Assembly: GCA_016521575.1 (NCBI GenBank)
Contig: JAEKDP010000004.1
Location: forward strand, 124,001 to 188,000
Length of the DNA: 64,000 nt
Source: Rhodobacteraceae bacterium F11138
GTDB lineage: Bacteria; Pseudomonadota; Alphaproteobacteria; Rhodobacterales; Rhodobacteraceae
Reading direction: 5' to 3'
How positions within the stretch are numbered: the first letter of the stretch is position 1; each line of letters starts with the position of its first letter. The translations under genes were made by a program, and so were the position numbers. Under the pieces are notes generated by a model, which did no database searches, was not told the origin of the DNA, and saw only the letters and a program-made list of their open reading frames with translations. This document shows positions 8,488 to 17,568 of the stretch, in pieces.

Positions 8488-10007
8488 CACATCTCAAATC
8501 GACTCTTCTGGCCAGCCTGCTGGGGGCTACGGCCATCGGCCTGGCCGTCCCCGCCATGGCCGCCGATCTGCGCATCGCGCTGCAATCGGATGCTGACGTG
8601 CTGGACCCCGACCAGTCACGCACCTTCGTTGGCCGCATTGTCTATACCGCGCTTTGCGACAAGCTGGTCGACATTACCCCCGATCTCGAATTCGTACCGC
8701 AGCTGGCCACCGAATGGTCCTGGTCAGACGATGGCACCGCGCTGACCATGAAATTGCGTGAGGGGGTGGTGTTCCATGACGGCACGCCATTTGACGCCCA
8801 GGCCGTCGCCGACAACATCACCCGCAGCCAGACCATGGAGGAAAGCCGCCGCAAGTCAGAACTGAAATCCATCACCGGCACCGAAGTTCTGGGCAGCCAC
8901 GAGATCAGGTTCAACCTGGCCGGTCCCGATGCGACCCTGCTGGCGCAGTTTGCCGACCGCGCGGGCATGATGGTATCGCCCACAGCCGCTGCCGAAGCGG
9001 GTGCCGATTTCGGCCTGAACCCGGTCTGTTCGGGCCCCTTCTCTTTTGCCGAGCGTGTGGCGCAGGACCGGATCGTGCTGAACAAATTCGCGGATTACTG
9101 GAACGCGGATGAGATCAATTTCGACAGCGTGACCTATTTGCCGATCCCCGATACGACCGTGCGTCTGGCCAACCTGCAATCGGGCGATATCGACATGCTG
9201 GAACGTCTGGCGGCGACCGATCTTGCACAGGCCAAATCAAACGCGGCGGTACAGGTCGAAAGCGCGGTATCGCTGGGATATCAGGGGATAACCTTCAACA
9301 TCAACAACGGTGAAAAAGGCGACAACCCCTGGGGCAATGACAAGCGGCTGCGCCAGGCGCTAAGCTATGCGATCGACCGCGAAGCGATCAATCAGGTGGT
9401 GTTCGAAGGCGCCTTTGCCGCTGGCAACCAGCCCGTCGCGCCCAGTTCGCCCTGGTACAACGCCGACTTCCCGGTTCCCGCGCGTGATCTGGACAAGGCC
9501 AAGGCCCTTCTGGCCGAAGCCGGATATCCCGACGGGATCGATCTTGAAGTTCAGGTGCCCAATACCACCGTACCGTTGCAACTGATGCAGGTGGTGCAGG
9601 CCATGGCCGCCGAAGCCGGGATCAACATCTCCATCACGTCCAAGGAATTCGCCACATTGCTGTCGGATCAATCCGCGGGCGATTATCAGGCCAGCCAGAT
9701 CGGGTGGTCGGGCCGGGTCGATCCGGATGGCAACAACCATCAGTTCGTGACCACCGGCGGCGGTATCAACGACAGCAAGTATTCCAACGAAGAGGTCGAC
9801 CGCCTGATGAATGCCGCCCGCACCAGCAATGACGCGGCGGAACGCAAGGCCAACTATGACGCCGCGCGCGCGATCCTGAACGAAGACCTGCCCCGGATGA
9901 TGATCTATCACCAGACCTGGATCTGGGCGCTGGATGACTCGATCAAGGGCTTTGTGCCTTATCCCGACGGGATGATCCGCCTCGAAGGCATGTCCAAGGC
10001 CGAATGA
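8484..10007 (+). CDS. Periplasmic solute-binding protein, family 5 (peptide/glutathione-like)
   Basis: The protein has a clear signal peptide (cleavage after AVPAMA) followed by a family-5 binding domain: VLDPDQSRTF near the mature N terminus, LREGVVFHDGTPFDA, and RQALSYAIDREAINQVVFEGA. This family captures di- and oligopeptides, glutathione, nickel or related solutes in the periplasm and hands them to the two permeases. The co-operonic gamma-glutamyltransferase suggests a gamma-glutamyl compound or glutathione as ligand, but that is inference. A strong hairpin starts 7 nt after the stop, probably setting a higher level of this protein than of the membrane subunits. Confidence 0.92.
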   Translation: MTHLKSTLLASLLGATAIGLAVPAMAADLRIALQSDADVLDPDQSRTFVGRIVYTALCDKLVDITPDLEFVPQLATEWSWSDDGTALTMKLREGVVFHDGTPFDAQAVADNITRSQTMEESRRKSELKSITGTEVLGSHEIRFNLAGPDATLLAQFADRAGMMVSPTAAAEAGADFGLNPVCSGPFSFAERVAQDRIVLNKFADYWNADEINFDSVTYLPIPDTTVRLANLQSGDIDMLERLAATDLAQAKSNAAVQVESAVSLGYQGITFNINNGEKGDNPWGNDKRLRQALSYAIDREAINQVVFEGAFAAGNQPVAPSSPWYNADFPVPARDLDKAKALLAEAGYPDGIDLEVQVPNTTVPLQLMQVVQAMAAEAGINISITSKEFATLLSDQSAGDYQASQIGWSGRVDPDGNNHQFVTTGGGINDSKYSNEEVDRLMNAARTSNDAAERKANYDAARAILNEDLPRMMIYHQTWIWALDDSIKGFVPYPDGMIRLEGMSKAE

Positions 10008-10013
10008 TCCTTG

Positions 10014-10039
10014 CGGCCCGCGCGGGATTGCGCGGGCCG
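10014..10039 (+). terminator. Post-binding-protein hairpin followed by T-run (attenuator or mRNA stabiliser)
   Basis: CGGCCCGCGC at 10014-10023 pairs with GCGCGGGCCG at 10030-10039 around a 6-nt loop, followed by ATTTTC. It sits between the binding-protein gene and the first permease gene and may cause partial termination or protect the upstream message. Confidence 0.65.
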
Positions 10040-10059
10040 ATTTTCTGAAAGTTGGTTCC

Positions 10060-11004
10060 ATGCTGCCCTTCATCCTGCGCCGCATCATGATTGCGATCCC
10101 GACGATCATTCTGATCTCGATGTTCGTTTTCGCCCTGCAGAAACTGCTGCCCGGTGATCCGGTTCTGGCCATGGCCGGCGAAGAGCGCGATCCCCAGGTG
10201 CTGGAATTCCTGCGCGAAAAATACCGCCTGAACGATCCCATCCCGGTGCAATATGTCACCTGGGTCGGCAATGCGCTGACCGGCGATCTGGGCATTTCGC
10301 TGCGCACCAACCAGCCGGTGCTGGAACTGATCGGGCAGAAACTGCCTGTGACCATTCAACTGGCGGTGATGGCGATGTGCTTTGCGCTGCTGATCGGCAT
10401 CCCGGCGGGCATCCTGTCGGCGGTGAACAAGGGCACCGTTACCGACTATGTGGCCAATGTGGTGGCGCTGTCGGGCCTGTCCATCCCGAATTTCTGGCTT
10501 GGAATAATGCTGATTCTGCTTGTGTCGGTCAAATGGCAGCTGCTACCCGCCTCGGGGTATGTGCCGCTGTCCGAAGACCCGGTGAAATCAATCACCACCA
10601 TGATCATGCCCGCCTTCGTGCTGGGCACGGCATTGGCCGCCACCCTGATGCGGCACACGCGATCCGCGATGCTGGAGGTCTTGACCGCCGATTACATCCG
10701 TACCGCCCGCGCCAAGGGCGTGCTGGAAAAACGCGTGGTACTCAAACACGCATTCCGCAACGCGCTGACCCCCATTGTCACCCTGACGGCTTTGCTGTTC
10801 GGGGAATTGATCGCGGGGGCGGTTCTGACCGAACAGATCTTTACCATCCCCGGCTTCGGCAAACTGGTGGTGGATGCGGTTTTCAATCGGGATTACGCCG
10901 TGGTGCAGGGGATCGTGCTGATCACCGCCATCGGGTTCATCCTGATGAACCTGCTTGCGGATGTTCTGTATGTTCTGCTGAACCCGCGTCTGAGGGGGCA
11001 GTAA
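10060..11004 (+). CDS. ABC importer permease 1 (DppB/GsiC-like)
   Basis: This 314-residue permease has an N-terminal membrane anchor (RRIMIAIPTIILISMFVF), the typical segment LPGDPV, and the inner-membrane coupling loop EVLTADYIRTARAKGV that docks on the ATPase. About six membrane segments are visible. It forms the translocation pore with the next gene product. The hairpin upstream and the 52-bp gap from the binding-protein gene suggest lower expression than the binding protein. Family assignment is firm and the substrate is open. Confidence 0.92.
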   Translation: MLPFILRRIMIAIPTIILISMFVFALQKLLPGDPVLAMAGEERDPQVLEFLREKYRLNDPIPVQYVTWVGNALTGDLGISLRTNQPVLELIGQKLPVTIQLAVMAMCFALLIGIPAGILSAVNKGTVTDYVANVVALSGLSIPNFWLGIMLILLVSVKWQLLPASGYVPLSEDPVKSITTMIMPAFVLGTALAATLMRHTRSAMLEVLTADYIRTARAKGVLEKRVVLKHAFRNALTPIVTLTALLFGELIAGAVLTEQIFTIPGFGKLVVDAVFNRDYAVVQGIVLITAIGFILMNLLADVLYVLLNPRLRGQ

Positions 11005-11005
11005 C

Positions 11006-11887
11006 ATGGCAACACAAGCCCGAACCGATCTGGCCGACCCGGTCCTGGCGCGCAAGCCGCAGAACCGCGTATGGAAGAAATTCCGCAGTCATCGCAGCGC
11101 GATGCTGGGCGGGATATTGGTGACGTTCTTCATCCTGATGGCACTGGCCGCGCCAATCCTGCCCATTCCGGACCCGGCGGCGACCGACTGGGGCGCGGTT
11201 CGCAAAGCCCCCAGCGCCGCCCATTGGATGGGTACGGATGAAATCGGCCGCGATGTGCTGGCACGCATGATCTGGGGCGCGCAGGCGTCATTGCTGGCGG
11301 GTGTCGTATCCGTCGGCATCGCGCTGCTTTTCGGCGTGCCGCTGGGCATCGTGTCAGGCTATTTCGGGGGCTGGACCGACGCGGTGATATCGCGCTGCAC
11401 CGAGGCCCTGCTGGCAGCGCCATTCCTGATCCTGGCCATCGCACTGGCCGCTTTCCTTGGGCCGTCCTTGACCAATGCAATGATCGCCATCGGAATTTCG
11501 GCAATGCCGATCTTTGTGCGGCTGACGCGCGGCCAGGTTCTGAACATCAAGACCGCAGATTATGTGGAATCCGCCCATGCCATCGGGCTGCCCGCCCATC
11601 GCATATTGTCGCGTTATATCTTTCCCAACGTGCTGCCACCGATTCTGGTACAGGCGACCCTGACCATTGCCACCGCCATCATCGCCGAAGCCTCGCTGTC
11701 GTTTCTGGGCCTTGGCCAACAACCCCCGGCGCCAAGCTGGGGCTCGATGCTGAACACCGCCAAGAACTTTCTCAGTCAGGCCCCCTGGATGGCCATGTGG
11801 CCGGGAATTGCGATCTTTCTTGTCGTACTTGGCTTCAACCTTCTGGGCGACGGGCTGCGCGATGCGCTGGACCCGCGCGAACACTGA
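11006..11887 (+). CDS. ABC importer permease 2 (DppC/GsiD-like)
   Basis: This 293-residue permease begins one base after the stop of permease 1. It has the DppC features: an N-terminal transmembrane segment, the periplasmic motif HWMGTDEIGRDVLARMIWG, the coupling loop NIKTADYVESAHAIG and a late GLGQQPPAPSWGSML segment. It completes the heterodimeric channel of the importer. The ggt-like gene follows after 14 bp, with its own strong ribosome-binding site, so the operon continues. Confidence 0.92.
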   Translation: MATQARTDLADPVLARKPQNRVWKKFRSHRSAMLGGILVTFFILMALAAPILPIPDPAATDWGAVRKAPSAAHWMGTDEIGRDVLARMIWGAQASLLAGVVSVGIALLFGVPLGIVSGYFGGWTDAVISRCTEALLAAPFLILAIALAAFLGPSLTNAMIAIGISAMPIFVRLTRGQVLNIKTADYVESAHAIGLPAHRILSRYIFPNVLPPILVQATLTIATAIIAEASLSFLGLGQQPPAPSWGSMLNTAKNFLSQAPWMAMWPGIAIFLVVLGFNLLGDGLRDALDPREH

Positions 11888-11901
11888 CCATCGGAGAACA
11901 T

Positions 11902-13692
11902 ATGTCAGACTTTACCACCCGCCCCGAAATTCGCGGCACCTTCGGGGTCGTGACATCGACACATTGGCTGGCCTCTTCCGTCGGGTTCGGCGTTCTGGAA
12001 AAGGGGGGCAACGCCTTTGATGCCGCCGTGGCCACGGCCTTTGCACTGCAAATCGTCGAACCCCATCTGAACGGACCGGCAGGCGACATGCCCGCGATCC
12101 TGCATACTGCCGAAACCGGCGAAACCAAGGTGCTGTGCGCCCAGGGCGTCAGCCCGGCGGCCGCAACCGTCAAGGCATATACCGATCAGGGGCTCAGCCT
12201 GGTGCCCGGCTCGGGGCTGCTGGCCACGGTTGTGCCCGGCGCCTTCGATGGCTGGCTGATGATGCTGCGCGATCATGGCACGATGAGCCTGCGCGAGGTG
12301 CTGCAACCGGCCATCGATTATGCCCGCGACGGCCATCCGATCCTGCCGCGCGTCGCAAACACCATCGCGGATCTGCAGGAGTTCTTTGAAACCGAATGGC
12401 CCACATCCGCGGCCGTATGGTCGCCGGACGGGCAGGCTCCGGCACCGCATGCCCTGTTCAGAAATCCCGATCTGGCCAGAACCTATGACCGGCTGGCGGA
12501 GGTAGCAGACACCGCTGGCGGCGACCGCCGCGCGCAAATCGATGCCGCGCGTGCCGAATGGCGCGAAGGTTTCGTCGCACAGGCGATTTTCGACTATCTC
12601 AAGGACGCCAGCGTGATGGACGTGTCCGAGAAAAAGCACAGTGCGCTTCTCGCGCCGTCGGACATGGCCGACTGGCGCGCTACCTATGAAGAAACCCTGA
12701 CGCTGGACTACCACGGCTGGACCGTTCACAAGACCCACGCCTGGAGCCAGGGACCGGTGATGTTGCAGGCGCTGTCGATCCTGAAGAATTTCGATCTTGG
12801 GGCAATGGACCCCGATGGAGCGGAATTCGTGCATACGGTGATCGAGGCGATGAAGCTGGCCTATGCGGACCGCGAAGCCTATTACGGCGACCCGGATTAC
12901 AGCGAAATACCGATGGAGCACCTGCTGTCGGATGCCTATGGTGCCGAGCGTGCCAAGCTGATCGACACAACCGCGTCGATGGACCAACGCCCCGGACGGG
13001 TCCCGGGTTTCGAACATCTGGCGGATGCCTATCTTGCCCGCTCGGTTCAGGATTTCGGGGTCGAAGGTGTGGCCGCGCAGGAACCCACCATGGCGCATCT
13101 GACCGAGAAACGCGGCGACACCGTGCATCTGGACGTGATCGACCGCTGGGGGAACATGGTGGCGGCGACACCGTCGGGCGGCTGGTTGCAGAGCAGCCCG
13201 GTCATTCCCGGCCTTGGCTTTCCGCTGAACTCGCGCGCGCAGATGTTCTGGCTGACCGACGGCTTGCCCACCTCGATGGCCCCGAAACGCCGCCCGCGCA
13301 CCACGCTGACCCCGTCTTTTGCCGAAAAGGACGGCGCGCGGCTGGTGTTTGGCACGCCCGGCGGCGATCAGCAGGACCAGTGGAACCTGATCTGGTTCCT
13401 GCGTTTCGTGCATCACGGGCTGGGGTTGCAACAGGGAATGGACGCACCGCTGTTTCACACCATGCATTTTCAGGGATCGTTTTTCCCGCGCGAGGTAAAA
13501 CCCGGCGAAATGATGATGGAGCCCGCCTTTGACGCGCAGGTGATCGACAGCTTGCGCGCGCGCGGGCATATCGTCACCGTGTCCGAGCCTTGGGCCGTGG
13601 GTCGCTTGACCGCCGCCATGCGTGAGGCCGACGGAATGCTGCGCGCCGCTGCGACGCCGCGCCTGATGCAGGCCTATGCGGTGGGCCGATGA
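11902..13692 (+). CDS. ggt: Gamma-glutamyltransferase-family Ntn-hydrolase, predicted cytoplasmic, 596 aa
   Basis: The start at 11902 follows CGGAGAA; a longer reading overlaps the permease gene. The protein matches gamma-glutamyltransferases: GGNAFDAAVATAFALQIVEP, then GPAGDMPA, and the autoprocessing site GDTVHLDVID, in which Thr407 is the expected nucleophile at the start of the small subunit. A GTPGGDQQDQWN segment lies near the C terminus. These enzymes cleave or transfer gamma-glutamyl groups from glutathione and related amides. No signal peptide is visible, unlike periplasmic E. coli Ggt, so it probably acts on compounds delivered by the co-transcribed importer. It overlaps the DUF1028 gene by ATGA. 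Confidence 0.88.
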   Translation: MSDFTTRPEIRGTFGVVTSTHWLASSVGFGVLEKGGNAFDAAVATAFALQIVEPHLNGPAGDMPAILHTAETGETKVLCAQGVSPAAATVKAYTDQGLSLVPGSGLLATVVPGAFDGWLMMLRDHGTMSLREVLQPAIDYARDGHPILPRVANTIADLQEFFETEWPTSAAVWSPDGQAPAPHALFRNPDLARTYDRLAEVADTAGGDRRAQIDAARAEWREGFVAQAIFDYLKDASVMDVSEKKHSALLAPSDMADWRATYEETLTLDYHGWTVHKTHAWSQGPVMLQALSILKNFDLGAMDPDGAEFVHTVIEAMKLAYADREAYYGDPDYSEIPMEHLLSDAYGAERAKLIDTTASMDQRPGRVPGFEHLADAYLARSVQDFGVEGVAAQEPTMAHLTEKRGDTVHLDVIDRWGNMVAATPSGGWLQSSPVIPGLGFPLNSRAQMFWLTDGLPTSMAPKRRPRTTLTPSFAEKDGARLVFGTPGGDQQDQWNLIWFLRFVHHGLGLQQGMDAPLFHTMHFQGSFFPREVKPGEMMMEPAFDAQVIDSLRARGHIVTVSEPWAVGRLTAAMREADGMLRAAATPRLMQAYAVGR

Positions 13693-14429
13693 CCTGGTCG
13701 ATCATAGCCCGCGACCCGTCAGGCGGGGCCATCGGGATCGCAGTGGCCAGCCGGTTTTTCGCCTGCGGCGCGATGGTGCCCTATGTGGGGGCCAACACTG
13801 CGGTGGCAAGCCAGGCCTTCTGCAACCCGATCTGGGGCACCGAGGGGCGCGCGCGCCTTGAGGCCGGTGAACCGGCAACGGCTGTGCTGGCGGATTTTGT
13901 CGAACGTGACCAAGGTCAGGCCATTCGGCAATGCCACATGATGGATGCAAATGGACAGTTCATGGCCCATACCGGCAAGGATTGCACCGATTGGGCCGGG
14001 CATCTGATCGGCGACGGGTTTTCGGTCGCCGGTAACATGCTGGCCGGGCCACAGGTGGTCCAGGCCACGGCAGAAGCTCTGGCGGCGTCTTGTGACCTGC
14101 CCCTGCCCCGGCGGTTGCTGAGCGCCATGCAGGCAGGCGAGGCCGCCGGAGGAGACAAGCGCGGCAAACAGGCAGCGGGTTTGGTCATTCACCACGGCCA
14201 GGCCCATCCCTGGCTGGATCTGCGGGTCGACGATCATGGCGATCCGCTGAGCGAACTGGAACGCCTGCTGGACGTGGCGGCCGAAAGATATCTATATGTT
14301 GCCGACGAAATGCCCACCCGCCAACGATTTTCCGGACGTCCCGACCGGGACGCTTTGGATGCGAAAATTTACCGGGAAGAGAAACGTCGCCAGCAAGCAG
14401 GCGAAATCAGCCGTTCCTTGGCAACCTGA
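13689..14429 (+). CDS. DUF1028 family protein (Ntn-hydrolase-like, function unknown), 246 aa
   Basis: The N terminus MTWSIIARDPSGGAIGIAVASRFFACGAMVPY and the segment GWAGHLIGDGFSVAGNMLAG-like (here DWAGHLIGDGFSVAGNMLA) match the DUF1028 family, which is thought to have an Ntn-hydrolase-like fold. The gene is translationally coupled to the ggt gene by ATGA. A cytoplasmic step in breakdown of the imported gamma-glutamyl compound is a reasonable inference; no activity can be assigned. A short C-terminal tail rich in charged residues follows the domain. Confidence 0.82.
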   Translation: MTWSIIARDPSGGAIGIAVASRFFACGAMVPYVGANTAVASQAFCNPIWGTEGRARLEAGEPATAVLADFVERDQGQAIRQCHMMDANGQFMAHTGKDCTDWAGHLIGDGFSVAGNMLAGPQVVQATAEALAASCDLPLPRRLLSAMQAGEAAGGDKRGKQAAGLVIHHGQAHPWLDLRVDDHGDPLSELERLLDVAAERYLYVADEMPTRQRFSGRPDRDALDAKIYREEKRRQQAGEISRSLAT

Positions 14430-14456
14430 CCCTGAACCATCTGACAGGACATTCGC

Positions 14457-15134
14457 GTGCAGACAGATCAAGACGTCAAAAGCCAGATCATGTCCCTGCT
14501 GGATACCAACGCACCCGGCACCAGCGGAAGATTGCCCAGCGAACGGGCCCTGTCCGAGCGGTTTCGAATTGGCCGCCGCCGCATTCGCGATGCGCTGGCA
14601 CAGCTTGAATCCGAGGGGCTGATCTGGCGAAAGCAGGGTGCAGGCACCTTTGCCGGGCGCGCGATCGACCCGACCGGCGAACTGGCCGCGCGCGTCGCTG
14701 GCGAAACCAACGCAATTCAGGTCATGGAGGCGCGGCTGTGTGTCGAACCCGAACTGGCCGCGCTGTGCGCGCAACGCATCCAACCCGCGGCAGTGTCCCA
14801 GCTGCGCGCCCTGGCGGGGCGCATGAAGCCTGACTTGTCCAACCAGGAAAACGAACTGTGGGACAGTGCGTTGCACCGGCTGATCGCGGAAGAGGCACAT
14901 AACAAGCCATTGCTGACCTGTTTTGCGATGCTTGACGAAATCCGCGCCAATGCCGACTGGGTGGCCTTTCGCGCCCGTGCCCGCGCGCCCGGCTCGTTCG
15001 CGCAAACCCTGCATCAGCATTCGGCCATCATCGATGCCATTGCGTCAGGCAACGCCGAAGATGCGCGCTCGGCCATGCACCGGCATCTGAACATGCGTTT
15101 CACGGCCCTGCGCGCGGAAATGACCGATCTCTGA
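14457..15134 (+). CDS. GntR/FadR-subfamily transcriptional regulator, 225 aa
   Basis: The start is a GTG at 14457. Residues 1-70 form a GntR winged helix (LPSERALSERFRIGRRRIRDALAQLESEGLIWRKQGAGTF) and the remainder is an all-helical FCD ligand-binding domain (ELWDSALHRLIAEEAHN; MHRHLNMRF at the end). FCD regulators usually repress catabolic operons and respond to a carboxylic-acid ligand. The gene lies 27 bp after the DUF1028 gene, last in the ABC/ggt operon, so it most likely regulates that operon. No clear palindromic operator was recognised upstream of 6389. Confidence 0.88.
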   Translation: MQTDQDVKSQIMSLLDTNAPGTSGRLPSERALSERFRIGRRRIRDALAQLESEGLIWRKQGAGTFAGRAIDPTGELAARVAGETNAIQVMEARLCVEPELAALCAQRIQPAAVSQLRALAGRMKPDLSNQENELWDSALHRLIAEEAHNKPLLTCFAMLDEIRANADWVAFRARARAPGSFAQTLHQHSAIIDAIASGNAEDARSAMHRHLNMRFTALRAEMTDL

Positions 15135-15243
15135 CGCGTTTCGCGCTCAACCTTTCAGACTGATAAGTTCAGCAAGATCAAATTGTTCCGAGAAATGGTT
15201 GATTCTATAGTTCAAGCGAAGGTTTCATAACCGCGCCCAAGCC

Positions 15244-15945
15244 TCAGGAAAGTGAAACGAAATAATCCAACGCATCGGTGCGGTTGATGCTGCGCCGCAA
15301 TTCCACAACGCGCTCCAGCACATCCACAGCCCTGCGGCGCACGTCCATTACCGGGGTGCCCGCATCAAGTCCCAGGGCCTTTGCGCTGGCTTCGGGCGCC
15401 CCGATCGCGCCAAGCCGTTCATCTGCGCGCACGATAATGACGGAATAGGCCTGCTGATAAAAGACATAGAGCGTGTTGGGCAGAGGCTGACGTTCCGCAA
15501 TCCCCGGGAACATGGCCGCAGGGATCACGGACATTTCGTGGGTGACGGGCTGCCCGCCAATGCTGCGGACCCTTTCGATTTCGATAACATCCTCAGGGGA
15601 GCCATGCAGGTCTGCCCGCTCTGTATCGGTTGCGCTGCGCCGCGTGACCGTTTCACGATCAAGCTGGGGTCCTTCGAGCGTTCCATCCGGATGCCGCAAG
15701 CGGAAGAAGTTGAACAGCGACGTCTCGGGCGTGCGCACCGTGACAAATGTCCCCCGCCCTTGCGCGCGCTGAACAAGGCCGCTTTGTTCCAGCTCCATCA
15801 GGGCCTTGCGGGCGGTGCCCTGACTGACGCCCAGCTCGGCGCCCAGTTGGGTTTCGCTGGGCAGCATGGTTCCCGACGGCAACTCGCCTGAAGCGATTCG
15901 TTCAACGATTGTGTCGATCACAGTTCGGTACAGCGGTGTAGCCAT
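15244..15945 (-). CDS. GntR/HutC (UTRA) regulator, probable regulator of sulfolactate genes (SuyR-like)
   Basis: Residues 1-75 form a GntR winged helix (LPSETQLGAELGVSQGTARKALMELEQSGLVQRAQGRGTFV) and the rest is a UTRA effector domain (IERVRSIGGQPVTHEMSVIPAAMFPG). It is divergent from suyA across 144 bp. UTRA regulators typically repress until a pathway metabolite binds. A dyad overlapping the probable suyA transcription start is the best operator candidate. That it senses sulfolactate or sulfopyruvate is inferred from position only. Confidence 0.87.
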   Translation of the reverse strand: MATPLYRTVIDTIVERIASGELPSGTMLPSETQLGAELGVSQGTARKALMELEQSGLVQRAQGRGTFVTVRTPETSLFNFFRLRHPDGTLEGPQLDRETVTRRSATDTERADLHGSPEDVIEIERVRSIGGQPVTHEMSVIPAAMFPGIAERQPLPNTLYVFYQQAYSVIIVRADERLGAIGAPEASAKALGLDAGTPVMDVRRRAVDVLERVVELRRSINRTDALDYFVSLS

Positions 15946-16008
15946 GCGTCAACCTCCTCATTCTTCTCGACTACCTAGCATTGCCCAATTGCGAAAGATA
16001 TATTGTTT

Positions 16009-16029
16009 TATAATTACTCTTGTATAAGA
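16009..16029 (+). promoter_or_regulatory. suyA -10 box with overlapping candidate GntR operator
   Basis: TATAAT lies at 16009-16014 in an AT-rich divergent region. TCTTGTATAAGA at 16018-16029 is an imperfect dyad with arms TCTT/AAGA; it resembles the GTATA-centred sites common for HutC-type GntR proteins. It would cover the transcription start. No good -35 box was found at standard spacing. Confidence 0.4.
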
Positions 16030-16089
16030 ATAAAGATATATGTTACTGCCTGCCCAGCACTTGATCCGGGCAATGAGGAGGACCAGACA

Positions 16090-16377
16090 GTGGGCAAACC
16101 ACATCTTCTAAAACACGATCACGAAGACAACGTCGGCGTTGTGGTGGTCGAAGGGCTGACCGCGGGGACAGAGATGCTGTGTGTGGTGACGGCGGATAAC
16201 TCCGATTTCACCGTAACCGCGACGATGGACATCCCGATCGGACACAAGGTTGCGCTGAGCCCGCTCGCCGCAGGCGATACCGTCATGAAGTACGGCGAAG
16301 ACATCGGTCGCATGACCGGCGATGCCGCCGTCGGCGAACACGTCCACATCCACAATTGCAAGACGAAACGGTGGTGA
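16090..16377 (+). CDS. suyA: (2R)-sulfolactate sulfo-lyase small subunit (SAF domain, UxaA N-terminal type)
   Basis: The start is a GTG at 16090, chosen because GAGGAGGA lies at 16075-16082; a longer reading into the promoter is rejected. The 95-residue protein is a single SAF domain (DNVGVVVVEGLTAGTEML; DIPIGHKVAL; GEHVHIHNCKTKRW). It is the small-subunit type found beside UxaA-family large subunits. With SuyB it cleaves (R)-3-sulfolactate into pyruvate and sulfite. The family also includes altronate dehydratase, so the sulfolactate call rests on the neighbouring SlcC, ComC, TTT importer and YeiH exporter genes. Confidence 0.85.
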   Translation: MGKPHLLKHDHEDNVGVVVVEGLTAGTEMLCVVTADNSDFTVTATMDIPIGHKVALSPLAAGDTVMKYGEDIGRMTGDAAVGEHVHIHNCKTKRW

Positions 16378-16383
16378 TCGAAA

Positions 16384-17565
16384 ATGGCACTTGATTTCAG
16401 CAACACAACCGTCAACGCATGGCGTCGCGAAAATGGCCGTGTCGGTGTACGCAACCATGTCGTGATCCTGCCCGTCGACGATATTTCCAACGCGGCCTGC
16501 GAAGCCGTCGCGAACAACGTGAAGGGCACGATGGCCATCCCCCATGCCTATGGACGGCTGCAATTCGGCGAAGACCTTGACCTGCATTTCCGCACCATGA
16601 TCGGTACCGGGGCCAATCCCAACGTGGCGGCCGTGGTCGTGATCGGCATCGAACCCGAGTGGACCCAGATCATCGTCGATGGCATCGCCGCAACCGGCAA
16701 GCCGGTCACCGGGTTTTCCATCGAACAGAAGGGTGATTTCGAAACCATCCGGCTGGCCAGTTGGAAGGCCAAGGAATATGTGCACTGGGCAACAGAGCTG
16801 CAAAAAGAGCCCTGCCCGGTTTCCGATCTCTGGATTTCGACCAAATGCGGTGAAAGCGACACCACCACCGGGCTGTCATCCTGCCCGACCGTCGGCAACA
16901 TGTACGACAAGCTGCTGCCCGAAGGCATCTACGGCTGTTTCGGGGAAACTTCCGAGATCACCGGCGCGGAACATATCTGCAAGCAACGCGCGGCAACGCC
17001 CGAAGCCGCGGACGCCTTCATGAAGATCTTTCAGGATTACCAGGACGAGGTGATCGAAGCCTACAAGACCTCGGATCTGTCCGACAGCCAGCCCACCAAG
17101 GGCAACATCCTGGGCGGTCTGACAACGATCGAGGAAAAGGCGCTCGGCAATCTGGAAAAGATCGGCAGAAAATCGACCTACATCGACGCGGTCGGGCCAG
17201 CGGTTGCGCCCGAGAAGGGGCCGGGCCTCTATTACATGGACACCTCTTCGGCCGCTGCGGAATGCGTCACGCTGATGGCTGCGGCGGGCTATGTCATCCA
17301 CACCTTCCCAACCGGTCAGGGCAATGTGGTGGGCAACCCGATCGTTCCGGTCATCAAGATCTCGGGCAACCCGCGCACCCTGCGCACCATGGCCGAACAT
17401 ATCGACGTCGACGTGACCGGCGTCTTGACCCGCGAGCAAACCATAGATCAGGCCGGGGACGCATTGATTGAGATGATCGTTCGCACCGCCAACGGGCGCA
17501 ACACCTCGGCAGAGGCGCTCGGACATCGTGAGTTCTCGCTGACCAAACTGTATCGCTCGGCCTGA
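16384..17565 (+). CDS. suyB: (2R)-sulfolactate sulfo-lyase large subunit (UxaA family)
   Basis: This 393-residue protein begins 6 bp after suyA. It has the UxaA-family start [16 protein letters not shown], a cysteine-containing [19 protein letters not shown] segment that probably binds the iron cofactor, and late segments [12 protein letters not shown] and ISGNPRTL. With SuyA it forms the lyase releasing sulfite from (R)-sulfolactate in the cytoplasm. Gene order with two stereospecific dehydrogenases, as known from Chromohalobacter and roseobacters, distinguishes it from hexuronate dehydratases. Sulfite must then be oxidised or exported. Confidence 0.87.
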   Translation: MALDFSNTTVNAWRRENGRVGVRNHVVILPVDDISNAACEAVANNVKGTMAIPHAYGRLQFGEDLDLHFRTMIGTGANPNVAAVVVIGIEPEWTQIIVDGIAATGKPVTGFSIEQKGDFETIRLASWKAKEYVHWATELQKEPCPVSDLWISTKCGESDTTTGLSSCPTVGNMYDKLLPEGIYGCFGETSEITGAEHICKQRAATPEAADAFMKIFQDYQDEVIEAYKTSDLSDSQPTKGNILGGLTTIEEKALGNLEKIGRKSTYIDAVGPAVAPEKGPGLYYMDTSSAAAECVTLMAAAGYVIHTFPTGQGNVVGNPIVPVIKISGNPRTLRTMAEHIDVDVTGVLTREQTIDQAGDALIEMIVRTANGRNTSAEALGHREFSLTKLYRSA

Positions 17566-17568
17566 CGC

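Noticed and set aside
11905-13569. A 554-codon frame antisense to the ggt gene
   Set aside because: It mirrors the ggt coding bias and shows no family features.
16090-17565. Altronate or galactarate dehydratase instead of sulfolactate lyase
   Set aside because: The family fits either, but no hexuronate genes are present and the neighbours (SlcC, ComC, TTT importer, YeiH exporter) match sulfolactate catabolism.
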